A stretch of 64,000 bases of DNA, from the NCBI GenBank assembly GCA_033239005.1, contig BSQZ01000001.1, forward strand, positions 33,319,688-33,383,687. Reading direction: 5' to 3'. A program made the position numbers and the translations under genes. The DNA is from Lamellibrachia satsuma. Taxonomy: Eukaryota > Annelida > Polychaeta > Sabellida > Siboglinidae. Of this stretch, positions 24,364-37,355 are shown piece after piece. The first letter of the stretch is position 1, and the number at the start of each line of letters is the position of its first letter. The notes beneath the pieces were generated by a model. The model was not told where the DNA came from. It worked only from the letters and a program-made list of their open reading frames with translations, and ran no database searches.

Positions 24364-25585
24364 ACTGGCGGGGAAGATAACGTTTTCATAGAACACGTTA
24401 TCGCAGCTGAAGATATCAAGGACTCGAATCAAAAGAAGGCAATGCTTCTATACTAATCTGGGGAAGAGGTGTTTGATTTAAGTAGTAGTCTTGGCATTGT
24501 GGCTGATACAACGTGTGATATACTAAGCGTATATTAACATAATATTTGGCTCGACAGCACAATGTGGAGTTTGGAGTATTCGTGTTTCGCCATGGGGCGC
24601 AGGCGTCGAAAGAGACTTTAGACAAATTTCACGCACGCTTAAAGCAACTCTCTAAAAAAACTGTAGTTTCTACGACGTAGATAGTGAAATCAAGTCACAG
24701 GTTATATAGAAATGCCAGTCGAACAATCATTTCACAAGTGTATGTCATGCAGCAAATAAAATGCACTTTGTGAAACATGAATCGAGCAGTATTTGTGTGA
24801 ACAAGCCTATGATGCAGCATGAATCTAACGTTGAGTACAATCCGGGCCTGTATCATACCACATCGAACAGAGCCAGACATGTTAGACTGTACATGATGAT
24901 GATGGTGATACTGTGAGGGAAATTGACACTGGCTCAGATGTCACTGTCATCAGTTCAAGACAGTTTGAACAAATTCAACAAGGTAGTCGAACGTTGCAGT
25001 TTACTTCTGAGGGTTTGCCAAGTTTGCGGTCTTATTCCGGCGAAATGACACAAACAATGGGACTGTTGATGTGTATCTTCACGAGAAATCATACCAGCTG
25101 CCATGTTTGGTAGTAAAGGGCACAGGTCAAAGTCTGCTTGGTAGAGACTGGTTGGAATATCTGAAACTACGCATTTGTTGCGATTACAAACTTACCGTGA
25201 AAACGAGTACTCAATTCTAAACACATTTTGTTTACATTACTTAGTAGACTACAGACAGCTGGTCTGAGGCTTCGTGTGGAAAAATGCTCGTTTCTGGAAA
25301 ACTTGTTTTCTTACCTTGGTCATCGGCTAGACGCTGAAGGTATTCACCCCATCACAGACAAGTTTATCGCTCTAGCCCCAGAGTCAACGTCAGTGCCAGA
25401 ACTGCGAAGCTACTTGGGTATGGTGAATTATCACCACGAGGTCCTGGAGAACTTCAGCACAGTTTTGGCGCCACTCCACAAATTGTTGCAGAAAGATACG
25501 TCTTGGCACTGGGGATCAGAGCAAATAAACGCAAACAGCTGAGAAGAATTATGCCCAAATCGAGAAGGAATGCTTTGCAACTGTA

Positions 25586-25662
25586 TTCGGGGTCACACAG
25601 TTCATTCGGGGTCACACAGTTCATTCGGGGGTCACACAGTTCATTCGGGGTCACACAGTTCC
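25586..25662 (+). repeat. 20-bp tandem repeat inside the gypsy pol remnant
   Basis: GGGTCACACAGTTCATTC is repeated about four times within the RNase H region and adds Gly-Ser-His-rich residues. It is a local expansion in the dead element. Confidence 0.85.
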
Positions 25663-27387
25663 ATAAATATGTTTATGGCAGAGACGTTGCTATCCAAACA
25701 GACCACAAAACCACTTCTTGGTTTGCTCAAGGAGGATAAGCTGATATCGCCACATGCAAGTCCTAGAATTCAACGATGGGCTCTTACGTTGTCAAACTAT
25801 CGGTATCGCCTAAGATACAAACATGGTACACAGACGTCCAATGTGGATGGTCTCAGCAGACTCCTAGCAACAACACTCCATGTCCCAGTGCCAGGGGAAA
25901 CAACCTTCTCTCTTTCGATTGTCAAATTAGACGCCAATGAACGCTTCTAGAATATCACAATTGACAATCCGAGATCTAGTGTTGTCGAAGGTTGTGAATG
26001 TCGTGAAGACAGGCTTGCCACATGATGTGGGCAATGAATATGCACATTGCATGAGAAGGAAGTATGAACTATCCGTAGAGCAAGGATATTTGAGGTGGTA
26101 ATCTCGTATTGTTATTCCAGCACCAGGTCGAGAAACAGTACTGGACGAACTTCATGAATGCCATCCTGGCATTGTCAAATTAAAGCTTTAACTCGCAGGT
26201 TTGTGTGGTGGCCAGGACTTGATGCAGAAATTGTAGTCAAAGTTCGTCGCTGCATAGTTTGCTAAGAACACAGCAAGTTGCACCCATGGGAATGACCAGG
26301 TAAACCGTGGTATCGCGTACACATTGACTATGCTGGTCCATTAGAACGGGAAATGATCCTTGTCATTGTAGACGCTCATTCGAAGTACATCGATGTTCAT
26401 GCCATGACATCTTCGAATACTACTGTCGAACTAATAAAGCTTCGTCAAACGTTTGCCTCCCACGGATTGTTCTGTACCTTGGTTTCAAACAATGCAACTG
26501 CATTCACAAGTTACGAATTCTGCAGAAGGAATCGTTTCAAACATATTCGCAGTGAGCCATACCATCCAGCAAGCAACGGCTTTGCAGAACACGTCGCGCA
26601 GGCACTCAATACAGTGAAGAAAACTATTGGTCCAGACCTGGAGACCACGATGTATCATTTCTAGTCACATTACCGTGTAACCTCCGAAGCTACAATGGGT
26701 CAGAGGACCGTAGAAAGCCCACGTAGAAAGCCCACGTTGCCTCCTCGTGAATTATAAGCGGGTGACGCGGTCTGGGTGGTGAACTTCGCTGGTATTCCCA
26801 AACGGTTGCCCATTTCAGACCAAATTGGGTCCTGTCTCTTTCACCGTCGGATTAACTGAGGAGTGAGTCTGGAGAAAACATATGGAGCACATCCGTCTCC
26901 GGATTCCCAAGAAGAGTGACATCGACGGTGGACGAGTGGTGCCAATGTCAACGGGGGTTCGTGCGTTTGTGGGTGAGAAGAAGGTGATGGATGTACAAGC
27001 ACCACCTTTAGTGAGATCTACGGCCGACCATCCTGTTGGAGTGACTGGGTCGACAGGTGGAGAAGTAGGGGCCGACTAATGTCAGTCAGTCTAGTGCTGT
27101 GCGTACGCCGACAGAGGTTGCAGATAAAGCGGTCGGGAAGTCTACATAACTTCGGAGATCTACTAGAGTGCGCAAACCGCTTGAACAATTGAATCGGTAA
27201 TTCATGAACATGTTGCAGTTCAGTTGAACACCGAACGTTTCCTTTAAAGACATTTCTTGTGTTGGACAGTGCATATTATCAGTTTGAATTTTTAAAATCA
27301 ATGGCAAAAGTTGCTATCTATCGAATACTTATATGGACCCTGACATTTACTGCTCGTGTTATAAGTTCAACGCTAAATAGGGAGGAA

Positions 27388-27690
27388 TGTGATGTTTCCG
27401 TTACTCAAGCACATGTCGTGATATATTGTGTCCCCTTTGGGGTTACCTTTGAGGTTACCCGTCTGGCGCTAACGTGTTTTATATTACATGTAGTTATGTT
27501 ATAAAATAAATATTATTTAGTTGTAACAAGCCGCTGTCATTGCATCCTGTCGTAGATATCGAGGTCAAGACGCCTCAGATGTAAAACTGGCGGGGAAGAT
27601 AACGTCGAAATGGAGCAGGCAAGTGTTCAAGCGTTTTCACCCGAGCCGGTCGATAGAGTCGCAACAAGTTGGGACACCTCAGATGTAACA
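27388..27690 (+). repeat. 3' LTR with an internal leader-like insertion
   Basis: Positions 27388-27585 match the 5' LTR. The next 20 bases repeat the sequence found after the 5' LTR (ACTGGCGGGGAAGATAAC). About 65 bases later the LTR end motif CCTCAGATGTAACA recurs at 27677-27690, next to the target duplication. The 3' LTR thus contains a partial second LTR-leader copy, as after aberrant reverse transcription or recombination. Confidence 0.65.
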
Positions 27691-27850
27691 GTTACTAAGC
27701 ACATTGCATGTTATAACGGCGATATTGAGGTGGACCCGGATTCTATAAAACTTTTCAAAAACATAATTAACAGAAAAAGCATAATTTACACTGAAATCAA
27801 GAAATTACGTTCAAGCAAATCTGTCACAGCCAAAGCAGCCCCGAGTTAAC
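27691..27850 (+). repeat. Right part of the interrupted dispersed repeat, with a 2A-like reading
   Basis: GTTACTAAGCACATTGCATG and the following stretch match 40663-40735. Translated, the segment reads CYNGDIEVDPDS here and CSNGDTEVGPDS at the other copy. This resembles the ribosome-skipping motif D(V/I)ExNPGP known at the N terminus of some invertebrate LINE proteins, but the NPGP core is not intact. A decayed LINE 5' region is plausible. Confidence 0.5.
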
Positions 27851-28033
27851 ATTGAGCAACGAGTCTAACGATGTACATCGGACTTGGTTCTCGGCCCAGC
27901 GCGAGTAGGGGAAGGTTGTACACATCAGACGGTATCTCCGTCGATTATCGATGCTATTATTGTTTCAACACAACATTTTAGTTATGTCTTGGTATGGTTA
28001 ACAAAACAGCTTTTCATTGTGAAAGTATCAGTA

Positions 28034-28035
28034 TG

Positions 28036-28078
<43 letters not shown>
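28034..28078. repeat. (GT)n/(GTGC)n microsatellite
   Basis: Short GT run followed by about seven GCGT tetramers. Confidence 0.85.
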
Positions 28079-28215
28079 TTGGGCCGGGCGGTATGGGGTG
28101 GGCATATTTTTCTTTGCGGTGCCAGGAGAGTAAGCTGGGATCGGGGTGGGCGCGGGGTGTATGAAGCGCAACTCATTGTGGGTTTTAGTAGATTTAAATG
28201 TAATGATAAAAATAT

Positions 28216-29755
<1,540 letters not shown>

Positions 29756-29758
29756 GAT

Positions 29759-29996
29759 GTGGGGAGCGGTGGTCTATGTGGGGAGCGGTGGTCTAATGGT
29801 TAGAGCACCCGCCTGTCGATCGAGAGGACGGTGGTTCGATTCCACCTCCGCCGTTTCGAAGCTTGGGCAATTTCGTTCACCCCACTTTGCCTGTGTCTTT
29901 CGGAAGAGACACTAAAAGCCGTTGGTCCAAACTCCTGCGTTAGCTCAAGATTGGGCTGTTTGGAGTATAACTACTTGAGACTTGAGACTTGAGAAT
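29759..29996 (+). mobile_element. tRNA-derived SINE with (ACTTGAG)n tail
   Basis: The head contains RNA polymerase III promoter parts: an A box in TGGTCTAATGGTTAGAGCA (about 29788-29806) and a B box GGTTCGATTCC (29833-29843). The tRNA-like fold is closest to tRNA-Asp by its CCTGTCGATC loop. A conserved-looking body (GTGTCTTTCGGAAGAGACAC) follows, and the 3' end is ACTTGAGACTTGAGACTTGA. The first 18 bases of the head are duplicated directly upstream (29759-29776). Confidence 0.8.
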
Positions 29997-30116
29997 CACA
30001 CTATATCAATTCCGATACAGAACCTTAATTGAACAAGTGGTGGCTTCGGTTTCTACCCAGATATTATGTTTAATTTGTATATACCCTGTAACCTGCAAAA
30101 ACAAAAAAAGATGAAA

Positions 30117-30200
30117 CTCGTGTATTAGTTTACCCTCCAGTGTATTAGTTTACCCTCCAGTGTATTAGTTTACCCTCCAGTGTATTAGTTTACCCTCCAG
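30117..30200. repeat. 20-bp tandem repeat, four copies
   Basis: TGTATTAGTTTACCCTCCAG repeats four times without change, so the expansion is recent. Confidence 0.95.
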
Positions 30201-30385
30201 TGCCCCGATGCTACTTACTGACTTATCCTATTTGCGTCTAGTTGGTGCATAGGGCCACTCAGTAACGTCTGCTGTTTCGTTCGATCTCTAGCTACATTCT
30301 TTGCCATCTTCCAAGACTTCCACCAGAGTTGTTTTCTCTCTGCTTCCATAGTCCTTTTCTGTATTGATTTCGATCTTCCTTTTAG
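30200..30385 (-). mobile_element. Degraded LINE 3' end
   Basis: Reading the minus strand gives MEAERKQLWWKSWKMAKNVA, then RDRTKQQTLL and a His-Gln-Leu-Asp-Ala-Asn segment. This layout matches the C-terminal tail of several LINE ORF2 families (Arg/Lys/Trp-rich, ending in a short simple repeat). There is no further coding sequence upstream, so this is a strongly 5'-truncated copy. Confidence 0.45.
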
Positions 30386-30389
30386 GAAG

Positions 30390-31010
30390 GGCCCAGGTCA
30401 GTGCCCCAGTATTGGCAAAATAAAAAAGTGTTACCACCTCAGACCAAACATACTCAACTAAACATATTATTTAATATTAAATATGTTAAACAGATAACAC
30501 TCTCCCAAACTTTGTCAAATAAACAGTATTTACATGTTGATATGTATTGATATGTGTACGTATAAAATTAATCAATCTTTCAAGAATGCAATAAAATGTG
30601 TCTTGTCTTCCTAAACTGGTCGATATGAAACTAAATAATTTGTCACTTGTAGGTTCTCTTTGACGATCAGAGTCATTCGTTAAAAAATATTGATAGTAGC
30701 CCAGCAAAAAGTATAATCAACTACGCGTATAAAAATAACACTTGACACTTGGCATTAACCCATTCGCTTATGGACAAGACAAACGTGTTTTGTCATACAA
30801 AGCGAAAAACGGTTGTATGTTGTTTGGAAATGAATTGTTAAATACCTTATATATATAATTTCAGCAGTGTTTAGTTTCACCATATCTGGAAATTTTAGAA
30901 TGCTGACATTATAAAATACATTGTTGTCCAACCCGAGCACCAGACATTAATCTCACAACATTTCTCTGTAACGTGACTAAACATTTTAAGTTTCCTGCAT
31001 ATGTATTTCC
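30390..31010. other. AT-rich intergenic region, no gene seen
   Basis: No ORF, RNA gene or strong repeat is visible between the LINE fragment and the (TA)n tract. Confidence 0.5.
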
Positions 31011-31012
31011 CC

Positions 31013-31151
<139 letters not shown>

Positions 31152-31398
31152 AGATACGCATTCCACGTCTGTCAAATAAGTTGAACGTATTGCCAACGAA
31201 AAGACGCCATAAATTGTCAACCAAACAATGAGGTAAACATCAACACTGGTCAAAGTCGACCGCAACCATTAACGTATCCCTGTCAGGACACTCAACAAGG
31301 GTTGAACCGTGTCATCCTAGATAACCCTCCCATAGTGGAGAAACAATGTATACAATGACGTCATCTTCACATGATCATTAGTTGTCAGACGAGTCAAC

Positions 31399-31405
31399 TA
31401 TAATA
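31399..31405 (+). promoter_or_regulatory. TATA box of the fibrinogen-domain gene
   Basis: TATAATA lies 102 bases before the chosen ATG (31501). An in-frame ATG at 31423 would lie only 24 bases from this box, so it is probably upstream of the transcript start. The downstream ATG also begins a clean signal peptide. Confidence 0.6.
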
Positions 31406-31500
31406 CGCGCACAAGTCGAAGTGTGCTCATATTACGTTTGGTGTTGTTGCCCTACGGAGCAGTAAGACAATTCAGCGATTTGAACGAGGCTACAGTCAAG

Positions 31501-34500
31501 ATGTCTGCCCGGATTACAGTAATTGCACTGTTGATTGCCATTTTCTCAGCTCTATGTCCATGTTCGGTGACATCGCAATGCACCAACCAATTTTGTTTCG
31601 AAGACGACGAAGACGACCAGGTTTCTGCCGACCATGCGAACTTAAATACGCTGCCGCGGTTTCGGGCAAATCAAGAGGAGGCATTATTGAAAGCACAAGA
31701 AGAACTGTTCAACCATAGACGTACTTTAGACAATCAAAAGCAACTGTTATTTGATCTCGTGCGCACAGTTGCAAACGAAGAGCTGGACGTTATGACTCAG
31801 CAACGTGCGTTGACGTCGGTGCAAGAGACAGTGCACGAGATACAGCGAAACGTATCGGTACTGCTACAAGAACAGACGAACCAAGGACATGACTCGACGA
31901 TCCACGGTGACACTCTAGCGGTGCTGACACATACGTTGGCCAGTTACAAGCAATACGTGGAAGACCAGGATGACAAACTGGCGAAACAGAACGAAATGCT
32001 GCAAACATTACAAGATGAAATATCGAGTGGGTAATACAGCGTTAACCCGTTTACTAATACAACACGCCAACATGCAGTTTTTTGTACCGTCTAGGCTTTA
32101 ATAGTATTTATGTTAATGCTTCGTTTGAATACATCAATCAATTACTATTCCTTAGAAATAATTTTTCGTTGTTCTAAAATGTCAAACATTGTTCACCAAT
32201 ACATCAACTAAGGATACTTAGATGCATTAACTTCGCATAGCCATCAGAGAAATTGTTTTGTGGATAAGGTCGTTGATAAGGTTATACGTATATATTCCCA
32301 GTAGCAGAAGGGCCTCTAGCAATGATATTTCTATGAATTAGCGTGCATGCAAGTGGTACTGTATGCAAATGTAAAATACCGGCTTTGCTGTGTGGACCTC
32401 TCCAATAGAAGGCAAATGTTGGCGTGAAAGCCTATTACATTTACGTTCTTCTCGCATAATCAACTTTATTAAGTTAATACAGATACCCTTGGGTATTTAC
32501 TAGAGGCACTACATTTCATTGACTACGACATTTTGCGCAGCGTTGAAGCGACACCCACTGCCTGTATACGACTGTCTAGACATCTGGCGAGACGGCCACA
32601 CCGCCAGTGGGGTATACAGTATCTACTTGAGCCGAGCCAGGAAGTACATATCAGTTTACTGTGACATGGAGACGGAAGGCGGCGGCTGGCTGGTAGGTGC
32701 AGCACAGGGGCGCCATCTGCCGGATACAATACACTATATAGTGTTATGAATATACTTATAACGTGACAATAGTATCGTCCCTTTTGTCCTTTATCCATTC
32801 CATCCATCCATAACTAATTCCCACCCACTAATGGATATATCCGAACATTCCAATGTGTTCATGGATACCTCTAGACCATTCTAACTAAATGCTACACATC
32901 GAGGGATATATCCAAAACATCTAATTGAATCCCACACATTGGAGGAAATCTACGAAGCAGACAACTCAATAATTGATTGATTGGCGGATATTTCATTCCA
33001 ACCAAATCCCACCCATTGAAGGACATTTCCTAAGCATTCCACCCATAGAAGGACATTTCCAAAGTATTCCAACTGACTCCCACCAAGTTGACAGATATTT
33101 CTTAAACATGTCAACTGAATCCTATCTATTGAAGGGCATTTCCAGAACATTCTAACTGAATTCTATATATTGAAGGGCATTTCCGGAACATTCTAACTGA
33201 ATCGCATAAACTGGTGATATTTCTGAGCCATTCGACTGAATGCTATGTCTGAAGGATATTTCCTAAATATTCCAACTTAATTCCATCCATCCACGGACAT
33301 TCCCGAATTATTCTTGCTGGATTTAATCTAGAATCTTTGGTATCGACATTTTGCTGACACTGCAATAGTTTTTATTGGTCTGATTTGCTACTGGTATCAC
33401 TCTTGATAAGTTAAACTCCAACATGTGTCAATCTGCCTTTTATGGAAATAATACACTCTCTCACAGGTGTTCCAGCGTCGTCAGGACGGGTCCGTTGACT
33501 TCTTCCGCGATTGGGACAGCTACAAGAAAGGATTTGGCAACGTTTCTGGTGAATTCTGGCTGGGTACGTTACCGACGAAAATCTGCGATACTTGTACCAG
33601 CGGCTACGTAACTTTTTCTTATAGCCACACTATGAAGACTTGCAATACTGTGGTTTGACGTTGTCAAACGTATACTAAGCTTTAGTTAGTCATTATTCAA
33701 CATTTACGACAAGTTTTTTTGTGTTACATAATTAATTACATGTATTGTTATTATGACACTTGTGTGTACTTCAAATTTGAGTTCAAATTCGAATGTGTAG
33801 TTATGTTTTTTTCTGCATCACTGACAAAGAATGTCAGATTAAAACGTGACGGGGTAAAAAATGCCCAAAATATTGCGTTAAACAGTTGAGCTAAATTAGT
33901 GTTTGATATAACGTACTATTATCATTAATATAAGGTATTTTTAATATCAATGCCACTTTAGTGGTCATAGCTGTTATTCACAGAAGTAACGTTGGTAGTA
34001 ATTGGGTAAAAGTAACGTAGTTGACAACACCAGTGACACTATACCTGCTATGGTGATTCTTTAAACAATGGCGCAAAGTTGTACGTTTTAGTTTGTAAGA
34101 TGAATTGTACTATGCTATTTACATGTGTTTTGTTCACACTCGTTAAACTTCGTCTCATGTTGACGTCCGGCTGGGTAACAACAATTCTAAACCAGGTCAG
34201 CATTATGAATCGTGTATCCGTTGCAGGCAATGATTATCTACACGAGATAACATCCAACAAGAAATATGAAGTCAGAGTTGATATGTACGACTTTAGGAAC
34301 AATGCAAACTACGCAGTCTACTCGAACTTTGTCGTGGCGGCGGAAGGCGACAACTACAGATTGACACTGGGATCATACCGCGGTACAGCAGGTACATCAT
34401 AACGTAGATAGGACGCAAGCACGCACGCACGCACGCACGCACGAACCCATGCACGCACGCACGCACGCACGCACGCACACAATTCCCCCTTCCCAGGCAC

Positions 34501-36597
34501 TTAAAAAATTACAGCTGAATTCCAAAATGGTCTAAATCCACTTTTAACCAAAACTGGTTAACCAGTGCACAGTTTTTCTCTATTAGTGTCATGCAATCAA
34601 AGTATTTTTTCACAAAGCATCTAAATCTCACTCAACGGTTTTTCTTTAAATCTCACTCAACGGTTTGGTCAAGTTACATTTTTTCCAAAAGTCGCTAAAT
34701 CCATTACAGTTTATTTATCAAAGGGTGTTAAATCCAAGCTATTCCGCCCGAGCCATGTTAACCAATCACTGACAAGCGCTTTTACTCAGTTGATCTTTGT
34801 ATGATTGCACAGACTGCCCGGCATAAACGGCGCGCTATTTGTGTCAAAGAATATGTCATAGTAACTTTAAAGCATTTTAGCATAACAGACGTACCTCTCG
34901 ATGGTTGACATTGTAGCCTTCAGTTCTTGACATGTCGGTGCGCATGACAGGACGCCGAATGCACCAGTAGCTTCTGGGTAGGCATCCCGTGCATTTTTGT
35001 TGCTGTTGCTTTAAGAAAAGCTGACATCGTGACATCCGGCAAACGCGTGTAAAAACGGAAGGCCATGACACTTATTTGGTCCAAGCAAGCGTGATATTTC
35101 CCGTGATCAGGTATGTATCTGATTTTTTTCCAGTTCCAAATGCTACCCACAGTGACTCCAGTAATCCCATTATTAGGGTGAAGGTGGCGACCGAAGGAAC
35201 AACATCATTGTGCGGACGTTCTTGCAGCTACACTTTACATGACAGTCCCACGGCATCATTGAACGTGCCGATGACCTGCTTGCTTGTTTGCTGATGCAGA
35301 TCACCCACAACGTAACTCAAGAATGCACGGAAAGAAGTCAGAGAGAGGCCATTTGCGCTCCACACGATGGCGAACACCCTGTTCTTTGAGACTTCCAGAC
35401 ATGTCAGACAATATCAAAACATTGGGTGTTGTTAAGCTGGGGCGTACCCTATGCAGCAGATTTCGTTGCTCAATACTGGCCGACTATTGATAAAGTCCGC
35501 GACCTCAACTTGTTGACGACTGCTACCCTGGTCCTCACATTACAAGCGACAAAGAGCAGTCACTTTGGAGATCCGACTCTTGGCTCTGGGATGTTGATCT
35601 CTCTTTGTGGCGACGTTGCAAAGCGACATACTTCGTTTATTTTGATCGGGACTCCTAGCGGTTAGATGCAGTCTGTCAACCACTCTGTGACAAGCGCATT
35701 GTAGGGCTACTGACTCTGGTCGAGCTTTTAATTGTTCCGCACATTTTTCACAATATTCTCGTAACAAACATTCCGAGTGCCCGTAGATCAGACCTTTTTT
35801 CTCAGAATGGATTTGTTTTTTGTTTTTAGAAGGTGTAGGATGGCTTTGCATAGCTTTGATAATAAAAAAAACGTTAAGCTAAGTGTAACATTCTGGATTT
35901 CCTTGACAAGTGTTTTTGTAGTTACTGACATAAGACCTAACATTCAAAGCATAAAGAAAAAACATGTTATTTTTTCAGAAGTCACTCGGAGGCGTTTAGC
36001 GCCTTTTTGAAACAAGCTCTTCAATTGTGCAACTCAAAATCGGGTGAATTGAAACTCCCCCTTCAACTCTCCCCGTCAAGTCCCCCGTCAACTCTCCCCT
36101 CAACTTCCCCCGTCAACTTTCCCCGTCAACTCCCCCGTCAATGTTCCCCAGTCAACTCCCCCGTCAACTCTCGCCGATTCACAAATGAAGCCACGTGAGT
36201 GGTGCGTGTGTGTCTGTGTGTTTGGACACTCCGCCACGTCGCCTTCTTCTGGTTTCTTCCCAGTATACTCCGTCCTCGCGGCGGTTATTTCCCCACGGCA
36301 TATTATCGCAGCCCCATTCACCCGTCCGTCCTGTGTTCTGCAGGAGACTCGCTGAAACCTTGCTGGAATAACGCGTTCAGCACAAAAGACCGCGACAACG
36401 ACTCCGTCGACGTCGTTCACCTCTCACGGATGTTCAGGGGCGGCTGGTGGTACGACCGATGTCACAGCGCCAACCTCAACGGACTGTATCTCGAGGGCGA
36501 GCGCCGTGCCTACAGACATCGCATCGACTGGAAACAGGCGGACGGCCGCAGACATAGTCTTAAAAAGGTCGACATGAAACTCAGACCTGTTAGATAG
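31501..36597 (+). CDS. Secreted coiled-coil and fibrinogen C-terminal domain protein (FReD family), five exons
   Basis: Coding exons are 31501-32030, 32506-32692, 33467-33563, 34227-34391 and 36344-36597. The phases join exactly to 410 residues. Exon 1 encodes a signal peptide ([19 protein letters not shown]), a short acidic segment with two Cys, and about 120 residues of heptad-like coiled coil rich in Gln, Glu and Leu. Exons 2-5 encode the fibrinogen-related domain: [55 protein letters not shown], then STKDRDND (calcium-site region), [16 protein letters not shown] and MKLRPVR at the end. Such proteins are oligomeric extracellular lectins or angiopoietin/ficolin-like factors. The cysteine that normally pairs with the one in WWYxxCH is absent (HLSRMF), while an unusual Cys appears at KPCWNN. 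The exon 2 acceptor (AG at 32504) is weak and chosen by phase. Confidence 0.85.
32820..33320. repeat. Degenerate minisatellite in intron 2 of the fibrinogen-domain gene
   Basis: Imperfect units of about 40-45 bases containing GAAGGACATTTCC, ACATTCCAACTGAATC and CCACCCATTG recur about ten times. Copies are strongly diverged. Confidence 0.7.
34405..36340. other. Intron 4 of the fibrinogen-domain gene: repeats, no supported gene
   Basis: An (ACGC)n tract lies at 34411-34480. A direct repeat TAAATCTCACTCAACGGTTT occurs at about 34621 and 34647. A CCCCGTCAACT-type 11-base repeat lies at 36054-36170. Open stretches at 35076-35665 read [18 protein letters not shown] and [21 protein letters not shown] do not recognise them and see no exon chain. 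Confidence 0.5.
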
Positions 36598-37171
36598 TGA
36601 TGTGACCACACCATGGTCAATATGGGGGAGAAAACACGTGACTAGATAGTTTCCACTGGTGTATATATATATATATTTATTCATTGTTTTGTGAGAAAAA
36701 AATTTCAAACGAAATTGCAGCCAAATGAACTGCTTAATGCATGTGCGGGCATGTGTGTATTTGTCTCTGTGGTATGTAGTCGACTTTCTATATAATGACA
36801 TTTTATGAAGAAGACAACTGCATTTGCTAAACTCGATATTGTGAGTTATATTTTGTATATACACTTGTTATACATGCATTATTGAAAGAAGTTAAGATGT
36901 CTCTCAACACGTGAAGTAGCATAAGACATTATGGCGTTAACAAGTCAATAGCTGCACCCTGTTTTTTATAAAATGTAAAACAATGATGTGTTGTTGCTAA
37001 ACAAAGGTATACAAAATCTGAAATATTAAGACGTATTATTATTACCATTTATATATGCTTACTTGTTATGGTTAATTATAGTGACATTTATAATAATAGT
37101 TGTATTATTGTTTCAATTACTTTTTTACAAACTTGCTCTTTTTCTTTTATATTTAATGTGTGGTAAAATCT

Positions 37172-37355
37172 GACCTTTTGGTTGGAGTTGTGTAAATAAA
37201 ATGTTAATGAAATTGTAATGCGTCATTTTATAGGGCCTTTTGAATCCGTCCCATATTTACACTGTCCTTTTGGTTGGAGTTGTGTAAATAAAATGTTAAT
37301 GAAATTGTAATGCGTCATTTTATAGGGCCTTTTGAATCCGTCCCATATTTACACT
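37172..37355 (+). terminator. Tandem-duplicated poly(A)-signal segment downstream of the fibrinogen-domain gene
   Basis: A 92-base unit (CCTTTTGGTTGGAGTTGTGT, then AAATAAAATG and more) occurs twice head to tail, each with an AATAAA (about 37195 and 37287). They lie 600 bases after the stop and could serve as alternative poly(A) signals. The second copy is almost unchanged. Confidence 0.6.

Larger units (their letters stand above)
24161..27690 (+). mobile_element. Defective Ty3/gypsy LTR retrotransposon
   Basis: The 5' LTR is 24161-24363 (TGTGATG...GATGTAACA) and the 3' LTR begins at 27388, right after the polypurine tract AGGGAGGAA. A 5-bp target duplication, GTTAC, flanks the element (24156-24160 and 27691-27695). 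Inside, remnants occur in pol order: protease with DTGSDVTVI near 24925 and LLGRDWLEYL near 25140, reverse transcriptase thumb (25228-25510), RNase H (25660-25900) and integrase (about 26000-26720). The fingers and palm of the reverse transcriptase, with the catalytic YxDD motif, are deleted between about 25210 and 25228. In the integrase the second catalytic Asp is Asn (SNNATAFTS), and several stops break the frame. The element cannot move by itself. Confidence 0.88.

Noticed and set aside
29788..29860. Functional tRNA-Asp gene
   Set aside because: The acceptor stem does not pair, and the sequence continues into a SINE body and repeat tail, so it is a SINE head rather than a working tRNA gene.
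31423..31500. Upstream in-frame ATG of the fibrinogen-domain gene
   Set aside because: It is only 24 bases after the TATA box, so probably outside the transcript. The ATG at 31501 gives a standard signal peptide.
35076..35665. Possible extra exons within intron 4 of the fibrinogen-domain gene
   Set aside because: Open stretches such as [13 protein letters not shown] suggested an IPT-like fragment, but the frames are interrupted and the phases do not fit the fibrinogen-domain exons on either side.
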